Assembly: GCF_002246015.1 (NCBI RefSeq)
Contig: NZ_NOLJ01000002.1
Span: forward strand, 873,424-937,423
Reading direction: 5' to 3'
Source of the DNA: Nostoc sp. 'Peltigera membranacea cyanobiont' 210A
GTDB taxonomy: Bacteria; Cyanobacteriota; Cyanobacteriia; Cyanobacteriales; Nostocaceae
Length of the DNA stretch: 64,000 nucleotides
Under the pieces are notes generated by a model that was not told where the DNA came from, searched no databases, and saw only the letters and a program-made list of their open reading frames with translations. The position numbers and the translations under genes were made by a program. Shown here piece after piece: positions 1 to 9,143 of this stretch; position 1 is the stretch's first letter; every line of letters starts with the position of its first letter.

Positions 1-397
1 CCCTATAAAGCTCATACTTGGTTACTTTTTACCGATTGCAATTGGTTATGCTGGAGTAATTTTTTATATTTATACAAATCATTTGCTTTGCCCGATGACC
101 AACGTTAATGATCCACTAATTAATAGTATGTCTCTCCGGGTTTACAAAATATTTGACTTGTTGCATTTAAATTTTTCTCACCACACTGAACATCATATTT
201 TTCCTGGAATGAACTCGGACTATTATGTGATGGTTAGGTATTTGTTAGAAACTCAATATTCTGAAAAGTTTAATTTATTGGATGCTGGAGAAGCTTGGTA
301 TTTGCTGCTGAAAACTCCCCGGCATTATAAAGATGAAAATACTCTTACAGATTGGTCAGGAGAAAAGTCTGTTCCTTGTCCTACAAGCGACAGTTAA
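1..397 (+). CDS. Fatty acid desaturase-like protein, C-terminal part (5' end outside window)
   Basis: The frame is open from base 2 and continues into the window, so only the C-terminal part of about 130 residues is visible. It has a hydrophobic segment (GYAGVIFYIY region) followed by HHTEHHIFPGM, the third histidine box (HxxHH) of membrane di-iron desaturases and related hydroxylases. These enzymes use two iron atoms held by histidines to oxidise membrane lipids or carotenoids. The first two histidine boxes would lie upstream, so substrate and position specificity cannot be told. The short hydrophilic tail ends at a TAA. A carotenoid ketolase or hydroxylase of the same superfamily is possible. 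Confidence 0.75.
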   Translation, partial: PIKLILGYFLPIAIGYAGVIFYIYTNHLLCPMTNVNDPLINSMSLRVYKIFDLLHLNFSHHTEHHIFPGMNSDYYVMVRYLLETQYSEKFNLLDAGEAWYLLLKTPRHYKDENTLTDWSGEKSVPCPTSDS

Positions 398-641
398 AAA
401 GGTTTATTGCAAATGAATTGCAAATGAATACGCTGCTAAATACCAAGGATTTTGCAATAAATATCGACCACAGTCCAAGCCAGGGAATAAGCCGAAAAAG
501 TCACGATGGACAATAACTAGCACCGCAAGGCGGAATTAAAAATGAATATAGCATAAGCATTTCATTGATTTGGAATGGGTGGTTTCTTTCCGCCGTGTTG
601 TACTAGTTAATTTATCGAAAAAATATATAAAGTCTAATTTA

Positions 642-916
642 ATAAGCAAAATGGCATTTGACTTAGTCAAACCCCAGTTTGCTTACTCAAAAGCTGTGTT
701 TGCTTTATCATTTCAGTGTTTTCAGCAAGCAAAATGACGTTTGACTTATTCAAACCCCAGTTTGCTTTCTCATTTCAGTGTTTTCCGCAAGTAAAATGAC
801 GTTTGACTTACTCAAACCCCGGTTTGCTTTCTCATTTTGGTGTTTTCCGCAAGTAAAATAACGTTTGACTTATTCAAACCCCAGTTTGCTTTCTCATTTT
901 GGTGTTTTCCGCAAGT
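642..916. repeat. 62-bp tandem repeat array, about four copies
   Basis: Copies start at about 642, 725, 787, 849 and (partial) 911. The last three spacings are exactly 62 bp. The first copy carries a 21-bp internal insertion, making it 83 bp long. Each unit contains the interrupted palindrome GTTTGACTTATTCAAAC or a close variant, so every copy can form the same small hairpin. The units differ at only a few positions, which suggests fairly recent amplification. Confidence 0.9.
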
Positions 917-950
917 AATCAAGCATATTAAGAAAGCAATATGCTTGATT
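917..950. other. Perfect stem-loop at the end of the tandem array
   Basis: AATCAAGCATAT (917-928) and its exact reverse complement (939-950) flank a 10-nt loop. There is no T-run after it, so a classical intrinsic terminator is not evident. It directly abuts the last 62-bp repeat copy and could mark the edge of a repeat element. Confidence 0.7.
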
Positions 951-1359
951 GCTGACTCATACCAGTAATTCTCACAGTTATGACAACTATTTCTTTAAGA
1001 TTACTTTTCTCTATCTTTATCTAATGCTTCTTGGATTGCACGACGCCAAAACTCTTACGATCTTTCTTTAATTGCTTCTTTATTCATTGTTTTGCCTCCT
1101 CTGCATCCCCGATATCCCCCTTTTTCGTGTTGCACCCTCCTTTTACTTTATCTCCGACATCTAGAAAAATATGTGGGATCATTTTCAGAGTATTAAAATA
1201 AATAAGGTGTGACTTATTGGCGTGAGACTATCTTGAGCATGGTAAAAAAGTATAAAAATATGCTCATATCTCTTTTTAAGTATTGCTCAATCGATTTTGA
1301 GCATATATCGAGAATTTTGACAATTATAAACGCTGTAACTATTCAATTTAGGTATTTAT

Positions 1360-2235
1360 ATGTTTCTGGTAACTGGAGCAACGGGAGGAATTGGTCGCAG
1401 AGTTGTGCGACTCCTACGACAACGAGAACAGTCTGTGCGGGCATTTGTCCGCCTTACCTCGCGCTATAGCGAGTTAGAACACAGGGGTGCAGAAATCTTC
1501 ATCGGTGACTTGCTAGAGGAAAAATATATCCAGAAAGCTAGTCAGGGTGTGCGGTATATTATCAGCGCCCACGGTTCTGATAGCGATGCCCTATCTTTAG
1601 ATTACCGCGCCAATATTGAACTCATCGACCAGGCAAAAGCCAATGGCGTAGAGCATTTTGTCTTCATTTCTGTACTGGGAGCCGATCGCGGTTATGAAGA
1701 TGCTCCCGTTTTCAAAGCCAAACGAGCAGTAGAGCGATATTTGGCAGCTAGTGGCTTAAATTACACTATTTTACGCCCATCTGGATTAGCATCTAACTTG
1801 CTGCCACTGGTAGAAAGATTTCGGGAAACGGGATTGTATCTGCTTGTTGGCGATCGCAAAAACCGTACCTCAATTGTCAGCACTGATGATTTGGCAAAGA
1901 TAGTTGTGGATTCTGTGACAGTTGAAGGCGCTCGCAACCAGATTTTACCCGTCGGAGGGCCAGAGATTTTATTACGAGAAGATATTCCCCGGATTTTTGG
2001 TCGGATTTTCGCCAAAGAACCAGTAATAATTAACTCGCCCCTATTTGTCATTGATGGGTTACAGGGTGCATTGGGTTTATTTAATCCCAAAATCCAAAAA
2101 GCTTTGGGAACTTATCGCACATTGCTAGCAAATGAATTTTTCTGCACAAAAGATGAAATTGCCAATTTAGAGGCGATTTTTAACTTCCAATTAGAGACAT
2201 TAGACAGTTTTTTGCGGCGCTATTTAGCAGTTTGA
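1360..2235 (+). CDS. Atypical short-chain dehydrogenase (NmrA/Ycf39-like NAD(P)-binding protein)
   Basis: The 291-residue protein begins with a Rossmann-fold dinucleotide-binding motif (VTGATGGIG, residues 4-12). It continues with the NAD(P)H-binding/NmrA-type pattern, including the conserved stretches FVFISVLGAD and YTILRPSGL. The classical YxxxK catalytic pair of standard SDRs is not evident, as is usual for atypical SDRs. Related cyanobacterial and plastid proteins (Ycf39/HCF244 group) assist photosystem assembly, while others are quinone or isoflavone reductase-like. The exact substrate here is unknown. The C-terminal third (from about residue 215) is family-specific. It is transcribed alone; the next gene starts 94 bp downstream behind a short-repeat spacer. 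Confidence 0.8.
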   Translation: MFLVTGATGGIGRRVVRLLRQREQSVRAFVRLTSRYSELEHRGAEIFIGDLLEEKYIQKASQGVRYIISAHGSDSDALSLDYRANIELIDQAKANGVEHFVFISVLGADRGYEDAPVFKAKRAVERYLAASGLNYTILRPSGLASNLLPLVERFRETGLYLLVGDRKNRTSIVSTDDLAKIVVDSVTVEGARNQILPVGGPEILLREDIPRIFGRIFAKEPVIINSPLFVIDGLQGALGLFNPKIQKALGTYRTLLANEFFCTKDEIANLEAIFNFQLETLDSFLRRYLAV

Positions 2236-2239
2236 ATTA

Positions 2240-2328
2240 AACATTAGTCATTAGTCATTAGTCATTTGTCATTAGTGAATAACAAAGGACAAATGACTAA
2301 TCACAAAGGACAAAGGATAAAGGACACA
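2240..2328. repeat. Short degenerate repeats (ATTAGTCATT type) between SDR and HlyD genes
   Basis: Tandem ATTAGTC copies are followed by an inverted counterpart (GACAAATGACTAAT) and by tandem ACAAAGG units. The stretch can fold into a hairpin. Such heptanucleotide-like short repeats are common between genes in Nostoc-type genomes. Confidence 0.75.
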
Positions 2329-2329
2329 A

Positions 2330-3826
2330 ATGAAATCTTCTCTAGCTGCAAATGCTGCTCAAGCACGTCAGACAAAAGAGCGATTCGCCCAACCGGAGGA
2401 ACAACTTACTTATGAATTAGGGAAGGCAGTACAGGAATTGCCGCCCCTGTACACTAGATTATTAGCGGGAACGATGACCGCCATCGTATTTGGGGCGATC
2501 GCTTGGGCGTACTTCTCGCAAATCGATGAAGTAGCAACAGCACCAGGGGAATTAATTGCCTCCGCACAGGTAAGACCGGTGACATCCTTGGGTGGAGGGT
2601 CAATTGTCGCTGTTAAAGTACAAGAAGGCGATCGCGTTACTAAAGGTCAAATTCTGATTCAAAAAGATCCAGACTTGCAAATAACCGATGTTTCCCGCCT
2701 AGCCAAATCTACTAGATTGATTCAAGACGATTTACAACGTTTGGATGCAGAACGTGTTGGAGGCAAAACTACTGGGACGAAAGTGCAAGATGAACTTTTA
2801 AGCTCCCGCCTGCAAGACTTCCAAGCTCGTCAAGCAGCGGCGGAAGCAGAAGCAAATCGCCAAATAGCACTCATAGATCAAGCCAAAGTCCGCTTGAGCA
2901 GGTTGCAAGATAACTTAGTTAATGCTAAAAGCAGCTTTGCAAATTCTCAAACCAACCTTGTCAATGCAGATAGCATCCGAATTAAAATTGAAAGTAATTT
3001 AGCCCTGGCTCAAGAAAGGGAAAAAAGCCTACGTACTCTAATTACTTCTGGGGCTGTGCCTCGTGTCGATTACCTGGATGCCCAAGAAAGATTAACTCGT
3101 GCAAAGACAGAAATCACCAGAGCGCAAGATGAAGTCATCAACGCCCAGAATAGAATTACAGAGGCTCAAGATAAAGTCACATCATTAGAAAAAGATATTG
3201 CTGCTCAAGTCCAAGAAATTCGCCAAGCAGAACAAGCTTACAACGCTGCACGCAGTCAGGCCCAGCGTGTAGCATCAGAACGCCAAAGCGAAATTTTGAC
3301 GCAGTTTAATAAGCGTAAAGAAGAACTAACAACTGTTCAAGGTCAATTAGAGCAGGCGAGGAAGCAACAAGCTTTAGAAACAATTGAGGCTCCCGTAGCC
3401 GGTACAATTTATAAAGTCAAAGCCACCAAGGGGCCAGTACAATCGGGTGAAGAATTGCTGTCAATTTTGCCGGAAGGGGAAGAAATGCTTCTAGAGGTAA
3501 AAGTTCTCAACCGCGATATTGGGTTTATTCGTCAAGGAATGAAGGCAAAAGTGAAAATGGCGACTTTTCCCTTCCAAGAATTTGGCATTGTGGATGGCGA
3601 AGTTATGCAAGTCAGTCCAAATGCAATTGCTGATAAAGAATTGGGTTTAGTTTTTCCGACGAGAATTAAGCTAAATAGACACGCAGTGAATGTTCGAGGT
3701 CAAGAAGTAGAATTTACACCAGGGATGGCTGCTACAGGTGAAATTGTCACTCGTAAAAAGTCAATTTTGACATTCATCACTGAGCCTGTGACACGGCGAT
3801 TCAATGAGGCATTTTCCGTTAGGTAG
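2330..3826 (+). CDS. HlyD-family periplasmic adaptor of a type I secretion system
   Basis: The 498-residue protein has a short cytoplasmic N-terminus, one membrane anchor (about 44-62), and a split lipoyl-like domain (about 89-111 and 353-385, ending EAPVAGTIYKVKATKG). Between the lipoyl halves lies a long alpha-helical coiled-coil hairpin rich in Q, E, A and R (about 120-340). A beta-barrel region follows. This is the membrane fusion protein architecture that bridges an inner-membrane ABC exporter to a TolC-type outer-membrane channel. The ABC partner with a C39-like domain and a parvulin-type isomerase lie 2.6-6 kb away on the other strand, so this adaptor probably works with them. No TolC gene is seen in the window. 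Confidence 0.88.
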   Translation: MKSSLAANAAQARQTKERFAQPEEQLTYELGKAVQELPPLYTRLLAGTMTAIVFGAIAWAYFSQIDEVATAPGELIASAQVRPVTSLGGGSIVAVKVQEGDRVTKGQILIQKDPDLQITDVSRLAKSTRLIQDDLQRLDAERVGGKTTGTKVQDELLSSRLQDFQARQAAAEAEANRQIALIDQAKVRLSRLQDNLVNAKSSFANSQTNLVNADSIRIKIESNLALAQEREKSLRTLITSGAVPRVDYLDAQERLTRAKTEITRAQDEVINAQNRITEAQDKVTSLEKDIAAQVQEIRQAEQAYNAARSQAQRVASERQSEILTQFNKRKEELTTVQGQLEQARKQQALETIEAPVAGTIYKVKATKGPVQSGEELLSILPEGEEMLLEVKVLNRDIGFIRQGMKAKVKMATFPFQEFGIVDGEVMQVSPNAIADKELGLVFPTRIKLNRHAVNVRGQEVEFTPGMAATGEIVTRKKSILTFITEPVTRRFNEAFSVR

Positions 3827-3852
3827 GACAGTCTGTTAGATTAGCGACAAGT

Positions 3853-4080
3853 AAGGGTTTAGCATTGTTCATACGTGTCAACTTAATGCTAAATCCGCTT
3901 GGTGACAACGTTTTGCCCTCACCCCCGCCCCTCTCCCTTGGGGAGAAGGGAGCTAGACATTCAATTCCCCTTCTCCCTTGGGAGAAGGGGTTAGGGGATG
4001 AGGGCGTGAGGGATTTGCAAAATGCCTGTCCGATATAGTTTTCGGCTTAAGTTGACACCAATGAGCATTGTTAAACCCCT
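3853..4080. mobile_element. MITE-like inverted-repeat element
   Basis: A 34-bp imperfect terminal inverted repeat (3853-3886 and 4047-4080, about 27 of 34 positions matching) bounds a 228-bp non-coding segment. The inner 12 bp, GTGTCAACTTAA / TTAAGTTGACAC, match perfectly. Inside is a second long palindrome of C-rich and G-rich arms (about 3917-4012; CCCTCACCCC to GATGAGGGCG), with CCCTTCTCCC-type repeats at the centre. There is no open frame and no clear target duplication. The structure fits a non-autonomous miniature element lying between the hlyD-like gene and the convergent peptidase gene. Confidence 0.65.
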
Positions 4081-4158
4081 ACATTTATTTACGACAGACG
4101 AGCAGTATTGAACTTAACTGCAAATCGCTATAATTTTCAAGCTATACCCAAAAATTTT

Positions 4159-6054
4159 CTATACTGAATCTATTTGTTTTTGCATTCCCTCTAGTAGTTT
4201 GACATAATCTAGATTATTTTCATCCTGATTGCTATTCACATTGATACTGCCCAGAATCTTCTCATAATTTTGAAATTGCAACCATAATTCTGGATTTGTT
4301 GATATGTTATTACCTTCGGCTGATATCAGATATTTTGTGGTTTCTGTAGCCTGACCAATCACAGGGTTAAAATCAGAATTATTCCAACTAGCGATCGTCT
4401 CTGGTGTTAGATATCTTGCGCTTTCTGTAATTCCCTGACCGATTAGAGAGCCAAAATTGGAATTATTAAAACTATTGATATTTTCTGGTGTTAAATATCT
4501 TGTAGATTCTGTAATTCCCTGACCGATTAGAGAACCAAAATTGGAACTATTAAAACTATTGATATTTTCTGGTGTTAGATATCTTGTGGATTCTGTAATT
4601 CCCTGACCGATTAGAGAACTAAAATTGGAACTATTAAAACTAGAGTTTGCAGTTTGTGTGTTATTTCCTGCGGTTTCTGCAATCACCCGACTCGCTAGAG
4701 AACTGACATTAGAAATGTTAAAACTAGAGCTTGTAATTTGTGTGTTATTCCCTGCGGTTTCTGTAATTCCCTGACCGATTAGAGAACTAAAATTGGAACT
4801 ATTTAAACTAGAGTTTGTAGTTTGTGTACTATTTCCTGCGGTTTCTGTGACAATCTGACGTACTTGGGCATCAGTCAGGTTAGAGTTAGCACTAAGCATC
4901 AGGGCAACGATACCAGCAACGTGGGGAGCAGCCATAGATGTGCCGCTATAAGTTGCATACTGATTATTCGGAACTGATGAATAAACCTTGACTCCTGGAG
5001 CTGTGACGTAAGCGATTGGATTCGTTCCAGAGCGGTTAGAGAAGTCGGCCAAATTATTATTCTTATCTACTGCCCCAACGGCAATTCCCGACTTGGATGC
5101 ATAGCGGGCGGGATAGTCTGGTGATGAGTCACCATCATTACCTGCTGCCATGACGACAATTACTCCTTTACTGCTGGCATAGTTAATGGCTGACTCTAGA
5201 GTGCGATTAGAAGATGCGCCTCCTAAACTGAGGTTAATTACATTAGCTCCATTATCTACAGCGTAGCGAATACCTTTAGATATGGAACTATAGGAACCAG
5301 AGCCAGAGCTATCTAAAGCTTTGACAGCCATAATCTTGGCATCGTAGGCAATACCAGTGACACCGTAGTTATTATTTTCTCCTGCGATCGTGCCGGAAAC
5401 ATGAGTACCATGACCGTTGTCATCTAGGGTGTTGTTGTTTTGATCGGCAAAGTTCCAGCCGTAATTATCATCAACATAGCCATTGCCATCATCATCTATA
5501 CCGTTACCCGCAATTTCCTTGGTATTCATCCAAATATTATTTGTTAAATCTTCGTGGTTATAGTCAACTCCAGTATCCACAACAGCGACAACAACGCCTT
5601 TACCTGTATATCCCTGTGTCCAAACTTCCGGTGCTTTAACCATGTCTGCTCCCCAATTATTGCCACCAAGATCGGGAACATCAGCAAAGGTATTTTTACC
5701 AATAGCTCTAGCCACTGCTGCTGCTCCATTAATCAAGCCATAGCCATTAGTGGAGTTATAATTTTGAGTGCTAAAAGTATTAGTAGTAGCGTTATTGCTA
5801 TTTTCAGATTCATCGTTATTTAGCAACTGCACATCAGCATCATCTGAGTTATAGCTACTACGTCTGCTGAAGTTGAGGCTGTAGTTATCTTTTGTATTAA
5901 AGCTATCTAATGAGGAGATTGAAGTGGCATTTAGCTGTTTCTTTGACAATATATTGTTATTAACATCATCAATGTGCATAAATTTTTTCTCAAAGATAGC
6001 AACCGTTTTTTGACAGCTTGAAGCTTTGAAACCTTTACAATCAAAAGATTTCAA
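4159..6054 (-). CDS. Subtilisin-like serine peptidase (S8) with C-terminal 28-residue repeats
   Basis: This is a 631-residue protein as read. A start at Met26 (MHIDDVNNN) is also plausible. The catalytic triad of family S8 is intact: Asp160 in VVDTGVDYNH, His215 in NGHGTHVSGT, and Ser373 in GTSMAAPH, with the oxyanion Asn306 in AAGND. There is no Sec signal peptide; the N-terminus is polar and Asn/Ser-rich, consistent with non-Sec export. After the protease domain (about 140-400) come six full tandem repeats of 28 residues (about 404-571). They are of the type ETAGNNTQ...SSNFSSLIGQGIT, with the later copies ESTRYLTPENINSFN. The gene lies beside type I secretion components, so the protease is a reasonable candidate substrate of that exporter. 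This is inferred only from location and the missing signal peptide. Confidence 0.9.
   Translation of the reverse strand: MKSFDCKGFKASSCQKTVAIFEKKFMHIDDVNNNILSKKQLNATSISSLDSFNTKDNYSLNFSRRSSYNSDDADVQLLNNDESENSNNATTNTFSTQNYNSTNGYGLINGAAAVARAIGKNTFADVPDLGGNNWGADMVKAPEVWTQGYTGKGVVVAVVDTGVDYNHEDLTNNIWMNTKEIAGNGIDDDGNGYVDDNYGWNFADQNNNTLDDNGHGTHVSGTIAGENNNYGVTGIAYDAKIMAVKALDSSGSGSYSSISKGIRYAVDNGANVINLSLGGASSNRTLESAINYASSKGVIVVMAAGNDGDSSPDYPARYASKSGIAVGAVDKNNNLADFSNRSGTNPIAYVTAPGVKVYSSVPNNQYATYSGTSMAAPHVAGIVALMLSANSNLTDAQVRQIVTETAGNSTQTTNSSLNSSNFSSLIGQGITETAGNNTQITSSSFNISNVSSLASRVIAETAGNNTQTANSSFNSSNFSSLIGQGITESTRYLTPENINSFNSSNFGSLIGQGITESTRYLTPENINSFNNSNFGSLIGQGITESARYLTPETIASWNNSDFNPVIGQATETTKYLISAEGNNISTNPELWLQFQNYEKILGSINVNSNQDENNLDYVKLLEGMQKQIDSV
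4330..4850 (-). repeat. 84-bp coding tandem repeats in the S8 peptidase gene
   Basis: Successive copies of an 84-bp unit encode the 28-residue repeats. The three copies around 4430-4620 are nearly identical in DNA (for example CTGACCGATTAGAGA recurs), which points to recent expansion. Older copies have diverged to AGNNTQ-type versions. Confidence 0.8.
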
Positions 6055-6440
6055 TCTGTGAATAGAACTTCATTCTCAATAATTACTATGGAATTTAATA
6101 AGAAAATGCTAATTTTATTACCAAAAAAAAATATGATAATTACGGTTTTTATTAAAAGTAACTTGATCGAGTAAATATTAAATATTTAAGGTGTATGAAT
6201 GGAGACCAGTACAAAAATTGCAACATGGCGTTATCGATTCCTTTTGTTACTCTTAGAACTGCTGCGATCGCTAGCTATAAAAATATTTACATTACTCAGA
6301 CTGGAGCAAGGGTAATTATTGAAATCAGCAAAATTAAAATGGCGAACGGAGTTATGCTCCATTCGCCAAAGGCTATGCTTAAGCCGCTTTGCAAAGGTTT
6401 ATCTTTTATGTAGCCACAAGCTTTAAGTTAGTTAAATCTA
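6055..6440. other. Intergenic interval between peptidase and ABC transporter genes
   Basis: AT-rich upstream region of the peptidase gene, with no credible gene. A 72-codon open frame (6195-6413) has no family features and contains the terminator hairpin of the ABC transporter gene, so it was not accepted. Confidence 0.5.
6341..6367 (-). terminator. Intrinsic terminator downstream of the ABC transporter gene
   Basis: On the minus strand, GGCGAATGGAG and CTCCGTTCGCC form an 11-bp stem with one G-T pair and a 5-nt loop. ATTTTAATTTT follows. It lies about 75 bp past the transporter stop codon, where a terminator for the isomerase-transporter unit is expected. Confidence 0.7.
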
Positions 6441-9143
6441 TTAAATGTTGGCTTGCTGCCGTTGATATAGTGACCAATACAAACCCTTTTGTTGCAACAA
6501 TTGTGAGTGAGTACCACGTTCAGCAATCACACCTTGCTCCAATACCAAAATCAAGTCGGCACGTTTGAGGGGAGCAAAGCGGTGAGCAATCAGAAACACA
6601 GTACGGTTAGCGGAAATTTTTTGCAGGTTTTGCAGTACTTGTTGTTCAGTTTCACTATCCAAGGCACTAGTAGCTTCATCCAAAACTAAAATCGGCGCTT
6701 GGGAAAGAAATAACCTTGCCAGAGCAATACGTTGTCTCTGTCCACCAGATAAAGCTGTACCGCGTTCGCCAACATTGGTTTCGTAACCGTATGGTAATTG
6801 ACTAATGAAGTCGTGTGCCACGGCTAATCTTGCCGCCTCTACAACTTGCTCTGCGGTAATGTCAGGACTACCGAGAGTGATATTTTCCAAAATAGAACCG
6901 TTAAATAAAAAGTCTTCTTGGAGAACTACACTAACTTGTTGCCGCAGTGAGGCTAAATCGGCACTTTTTATATCAAAACCATCAATCAGGATGCGTCCTG
7001 ATTCAATTTGATAGAGGCGTTGTAATAGCTTAGATAGGGTACTTTTCCCAGAACCACTACGTCCGACAATACCAACAAACTGCCCTGGTTCAGCACTGAA
7101 AGAGATTCCCCGCAGAATTGCTTCAAAGTTGGGACGGTAGCGGAAAAATACTTGCTCGAAGGTGACTTGTCCTTTCAGGGGTGGCAAAACTAAGCCAGTT
7201 CCCAGTTCAGCTTCTGGGGAGACGTTGAGAATATCACCAATGCGATCTACAGAAAGTAGCACTTGTTGAAGGTTTTGCCACAACTGTACTAAGCGCAAAA
7301 GCGGGCCTGTGACTCTACCAGACAGCATTTGAAATGCAACAAGCTGTCCAATTGTGAGCTTTTGTTCAATTACTAACTTGGCACCAAACCAGAGAATCAG
7401 CATGGTGGACAAATTGGTGAGAAAATCACCAATGTTGCTGCTGATATTGGAGGTGGTAGAAGCTTTAAAGCCTGTGCGAATGAAGCGGGCAAATAAGCCT
7501 TCCCAGCGATCGCGGGCTACTGGTTCGGCTGCGTGGGCTTTAACGGAGTGAATTCCGGTGATTGTCTCTACTAGAAACGATTGACTATCGGCACTCCGGT
7601 TAAAGGTTTCGTTGAGCCAGTTACGCAGAATTGGTGTTGCAACTATCGTTAATGTGGCAAATAGTGGCAGTACTGCTAAAGCCACAAAGGTGAGTGGGAC
7701 GTTATAGTAAAACATCAATGCCAGGTACACCACAGCAAAGATGCTATCCAGAATCACAGTTAATGCTGTACCTGTGAGAAACTGACGAATTTGTTCGAGT
7801 TCCTGGACTCTTGCTACTGTGTCTCCGACGCGCCGCGACTCAAAATAAGCCAAAGGCAGACGCATCAGATGGCGAAATAGCTGTGCTGATAAACTCAAAT
7901 CCAGACGGCGAGCTGTATGGGTAAAGATGAATAGGCGCAGAATACCCAGTATGGACTCAAATATGGCTACGCATAAAAGTGCCAGCGCCATTACATCGAG
8001 AGTTGGCAAACTCCCCTGCACCATCACTTTATCAATGACGACTTGGGTAATTAGCGGTGTTGTTAACCCCAAAAGCTGCAAGGTAAAAGATGCTAACAAT
8101 ACTTCTGTGAGCAATCCTTTATACTTCCAAACTGCCGGGGTAAACCAACTGAGGTTAAATTTTTCTTGTTGGGATATGAGTTCTACTTGCCACAATTGTC
8201 CATCCCAAGACACCTCAACTATTGACTGCGGCAAGCTTTCACAAGTCCGTTCGGGATTTAGAGGATTAGCGATAATTAAGCGATCGCCTTTAACTCCATA
8301 AGCCACCACCCAGGATGGACTCTGGGGTGAGTCAGAATTCCACAGCAATAAAGCTGGAAATGACAACTGTCGCAACTCACTCCAACTCACTTGTAACCGC
8401 CGCAACACTAACCCTAACTTTTCTGCTGCTTCCACAACCTGTTTTGGGCGTTGTCCTCTGAGTTGACGCTGCACCCATTCCAGTTGCACAGAATTTTCTA
8501 GTTGTTGCGCCACCATTGTTAAACACGCAGCCGCGGTGTTCCAACTGGCAACAAACGGATAATTTGCAATGATTAGATTGGCGGCTGGGAGTCCTTTTTG
8601 GGGTTGGAGGCTGTGGGGGCTGGAAGTCCCGTCTGAGGCTGATGTTACTGAAGGAGTGCTAGAGAAGGAAAATGTCTCCCTTTCTCCCTCCATCTCTACT
8701 GGTAACACTTGCCAAAATTCCTGAATTTGTGGGTGAGAAAATTCTGCCCACAGCGCAGTGTGCCAACAAACTACTACCACTTCTTTACTAGCAGCTACAG
8801 CTTTAAAATCCGCAGATAGCTTTTGGAAATCGCCAAACCAATCCCCTGCATCTAAGGCGGCTATTGGTTTGCCAACGCCCTCTTCTCGCAAGCGGACTTT
8901 CCCAGCCACAATTAAAAATTGATAGCCACCGACATCGTTTGACCAGATTTTTTCTCCAAGACGATACTGGCGGGTTTGGCACTCATTTTCCAATCGGGAT
9001 TGTTGTTCGGGAGTCAGCCAGCATAGCGGTGGCTGATTCCAAGGCAAAGAAGCTAGCACTTTTAATCGTAAAGATTCATTATCCAGAATTTTTAACTCAC
9101 TTGTAACTTGACTGTCAGTTTTTGAATTTTCTCTGCTAGCCAT
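6441..9143 (-). CDS. Type I secretion ABC transporter with cNMP-binding-like and degenerate C39 domains
   Basis: A 900-residue export ATPase. Residues about 40-150 resemble a cyclic-nucleotide-binding-like fold (YRLGEKIW...VAGKVRLREEG...GDWFGDF). Residues about 190-325 resemble a C39 peptidase domain, but its catalytic positions are replaced: Cys by Thr203 (NTAAACLTM), His by Trp278 and Asp by Asn293. It should therefore bind rather than cut substrate, like the HlyB C39-like domain. An ABC membrane domain (about 335-640) and a nucleotide-binding domain follow, with Walker A GRSGSGKST (694-702), signature LSGGQ (799-803), Walker B ILVLDEA (from 818) and H-loop His854. Its start lies inside the 3' end of the isomerase gene (52-bp overlap), showing co-translation. 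The partner adaptor is probably the HlyD protein at 2330-3826. Confidence 0.9.
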   Translation of the reverse strand: MASRENSKTDSQVTSELKILDNESLRLKVLASLPWNQPPLCWLTPEQQSRLENECQTRQYRLGEKIWSNDVGGYQFLIVAGKVRLREEGVGKPIAALDAGDWFGDFQKLSADFKAVAASKEVVVVCWHTALWAEFSHPQIQEFWQVLPVEMEGERETFSFSSTPSVTSASDGTSSPHSLQPQKGLPAANLIIANYPFVASWNTAAACLTMVAQQLENSVQLEWVQRQLRGQRPKQVVEAAEKLGLVLRRLQVSWSELRQLSFPALLLWNSDSPQSPSWVVAYGVKGDRLIIANPLNPERTCESLPQSIVEVSWDGQLWQVELISQQEKFNLSWFTPAVWKYKGLLTEVLLASFTLQLLGLTTPLITQVVIDKVMVQGSLPTLDVMALALLCVAIFESILGILRLFIFTHTARRLDLSLSAQLFRHLMRLPLAYFESRRVGDTVARVQELEQIRQFLTGTALTVILDSIFAVVYLALMFYYNVPLTFVALAVLPLFATLTIVATPILRNWLNETFNRSADSQSFLVETITGIHSVKAHAAEPVARDRWEGLFARFIRTGFKASTTSNISSNIGDFLTNLSTMLILWFGAKLVIEQKLTIGQLVAFQMLSGRVTGPLLRLVQLWQNLQQVLLSVDRIGDILNVSPEAELGTGLVLPPLKGQVTFEQVFFRYRPNFEAILRGISFSAEPGQFVGIVGRSGSGKSTLSKLLQRLYQIESGRILIDGFDIKSADLASLRQQVSVVLQEDFLFNGSILENITLGSPDITAEQVVEAARLAVAHDFISQLPYGYETNVGERGTALSGGQRQRIALARLFLSQAPILVLDEATSALDSETEQQVLQNLQKISANRTVFLIAHRFAPLKRADLILVLEQGVIAERGTHSQLLQQKGLYWSLYQRQQANI

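Larger units (their letters stand above)
398..1359. other. Long non-coding interval with repeats
   Basis: No convincing gene is seen in this 960-bp interval. It contains a 62-bp tandem repeat array (about 642-916), a perfect 12-bp-arm stem-loop (917-950) and AT-rich sequence leading to the SDR gene. Short open frames here have no recognisable domain or ribosome binding site. Confidence 0.6.

Noticed and set aside
642..950. CRISPR array
   Set aside because: The 62-bp units are tandem without unique spacers, so it is a simple tandem repeat.
6195..6413. 72-codon open frame on the plus strand
   Set aside because: No ribosome binding site or domain, and its 3' part contains the terminator hairpin of the opposite-strand transporter gene.
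6441..9143. Bacteriocin (peptide leader-cleaving) exporter
   Set aside because: The C39 catalytic Cys, His and Asp are all replaced and no double-glycine leader peptide gene is nearby.
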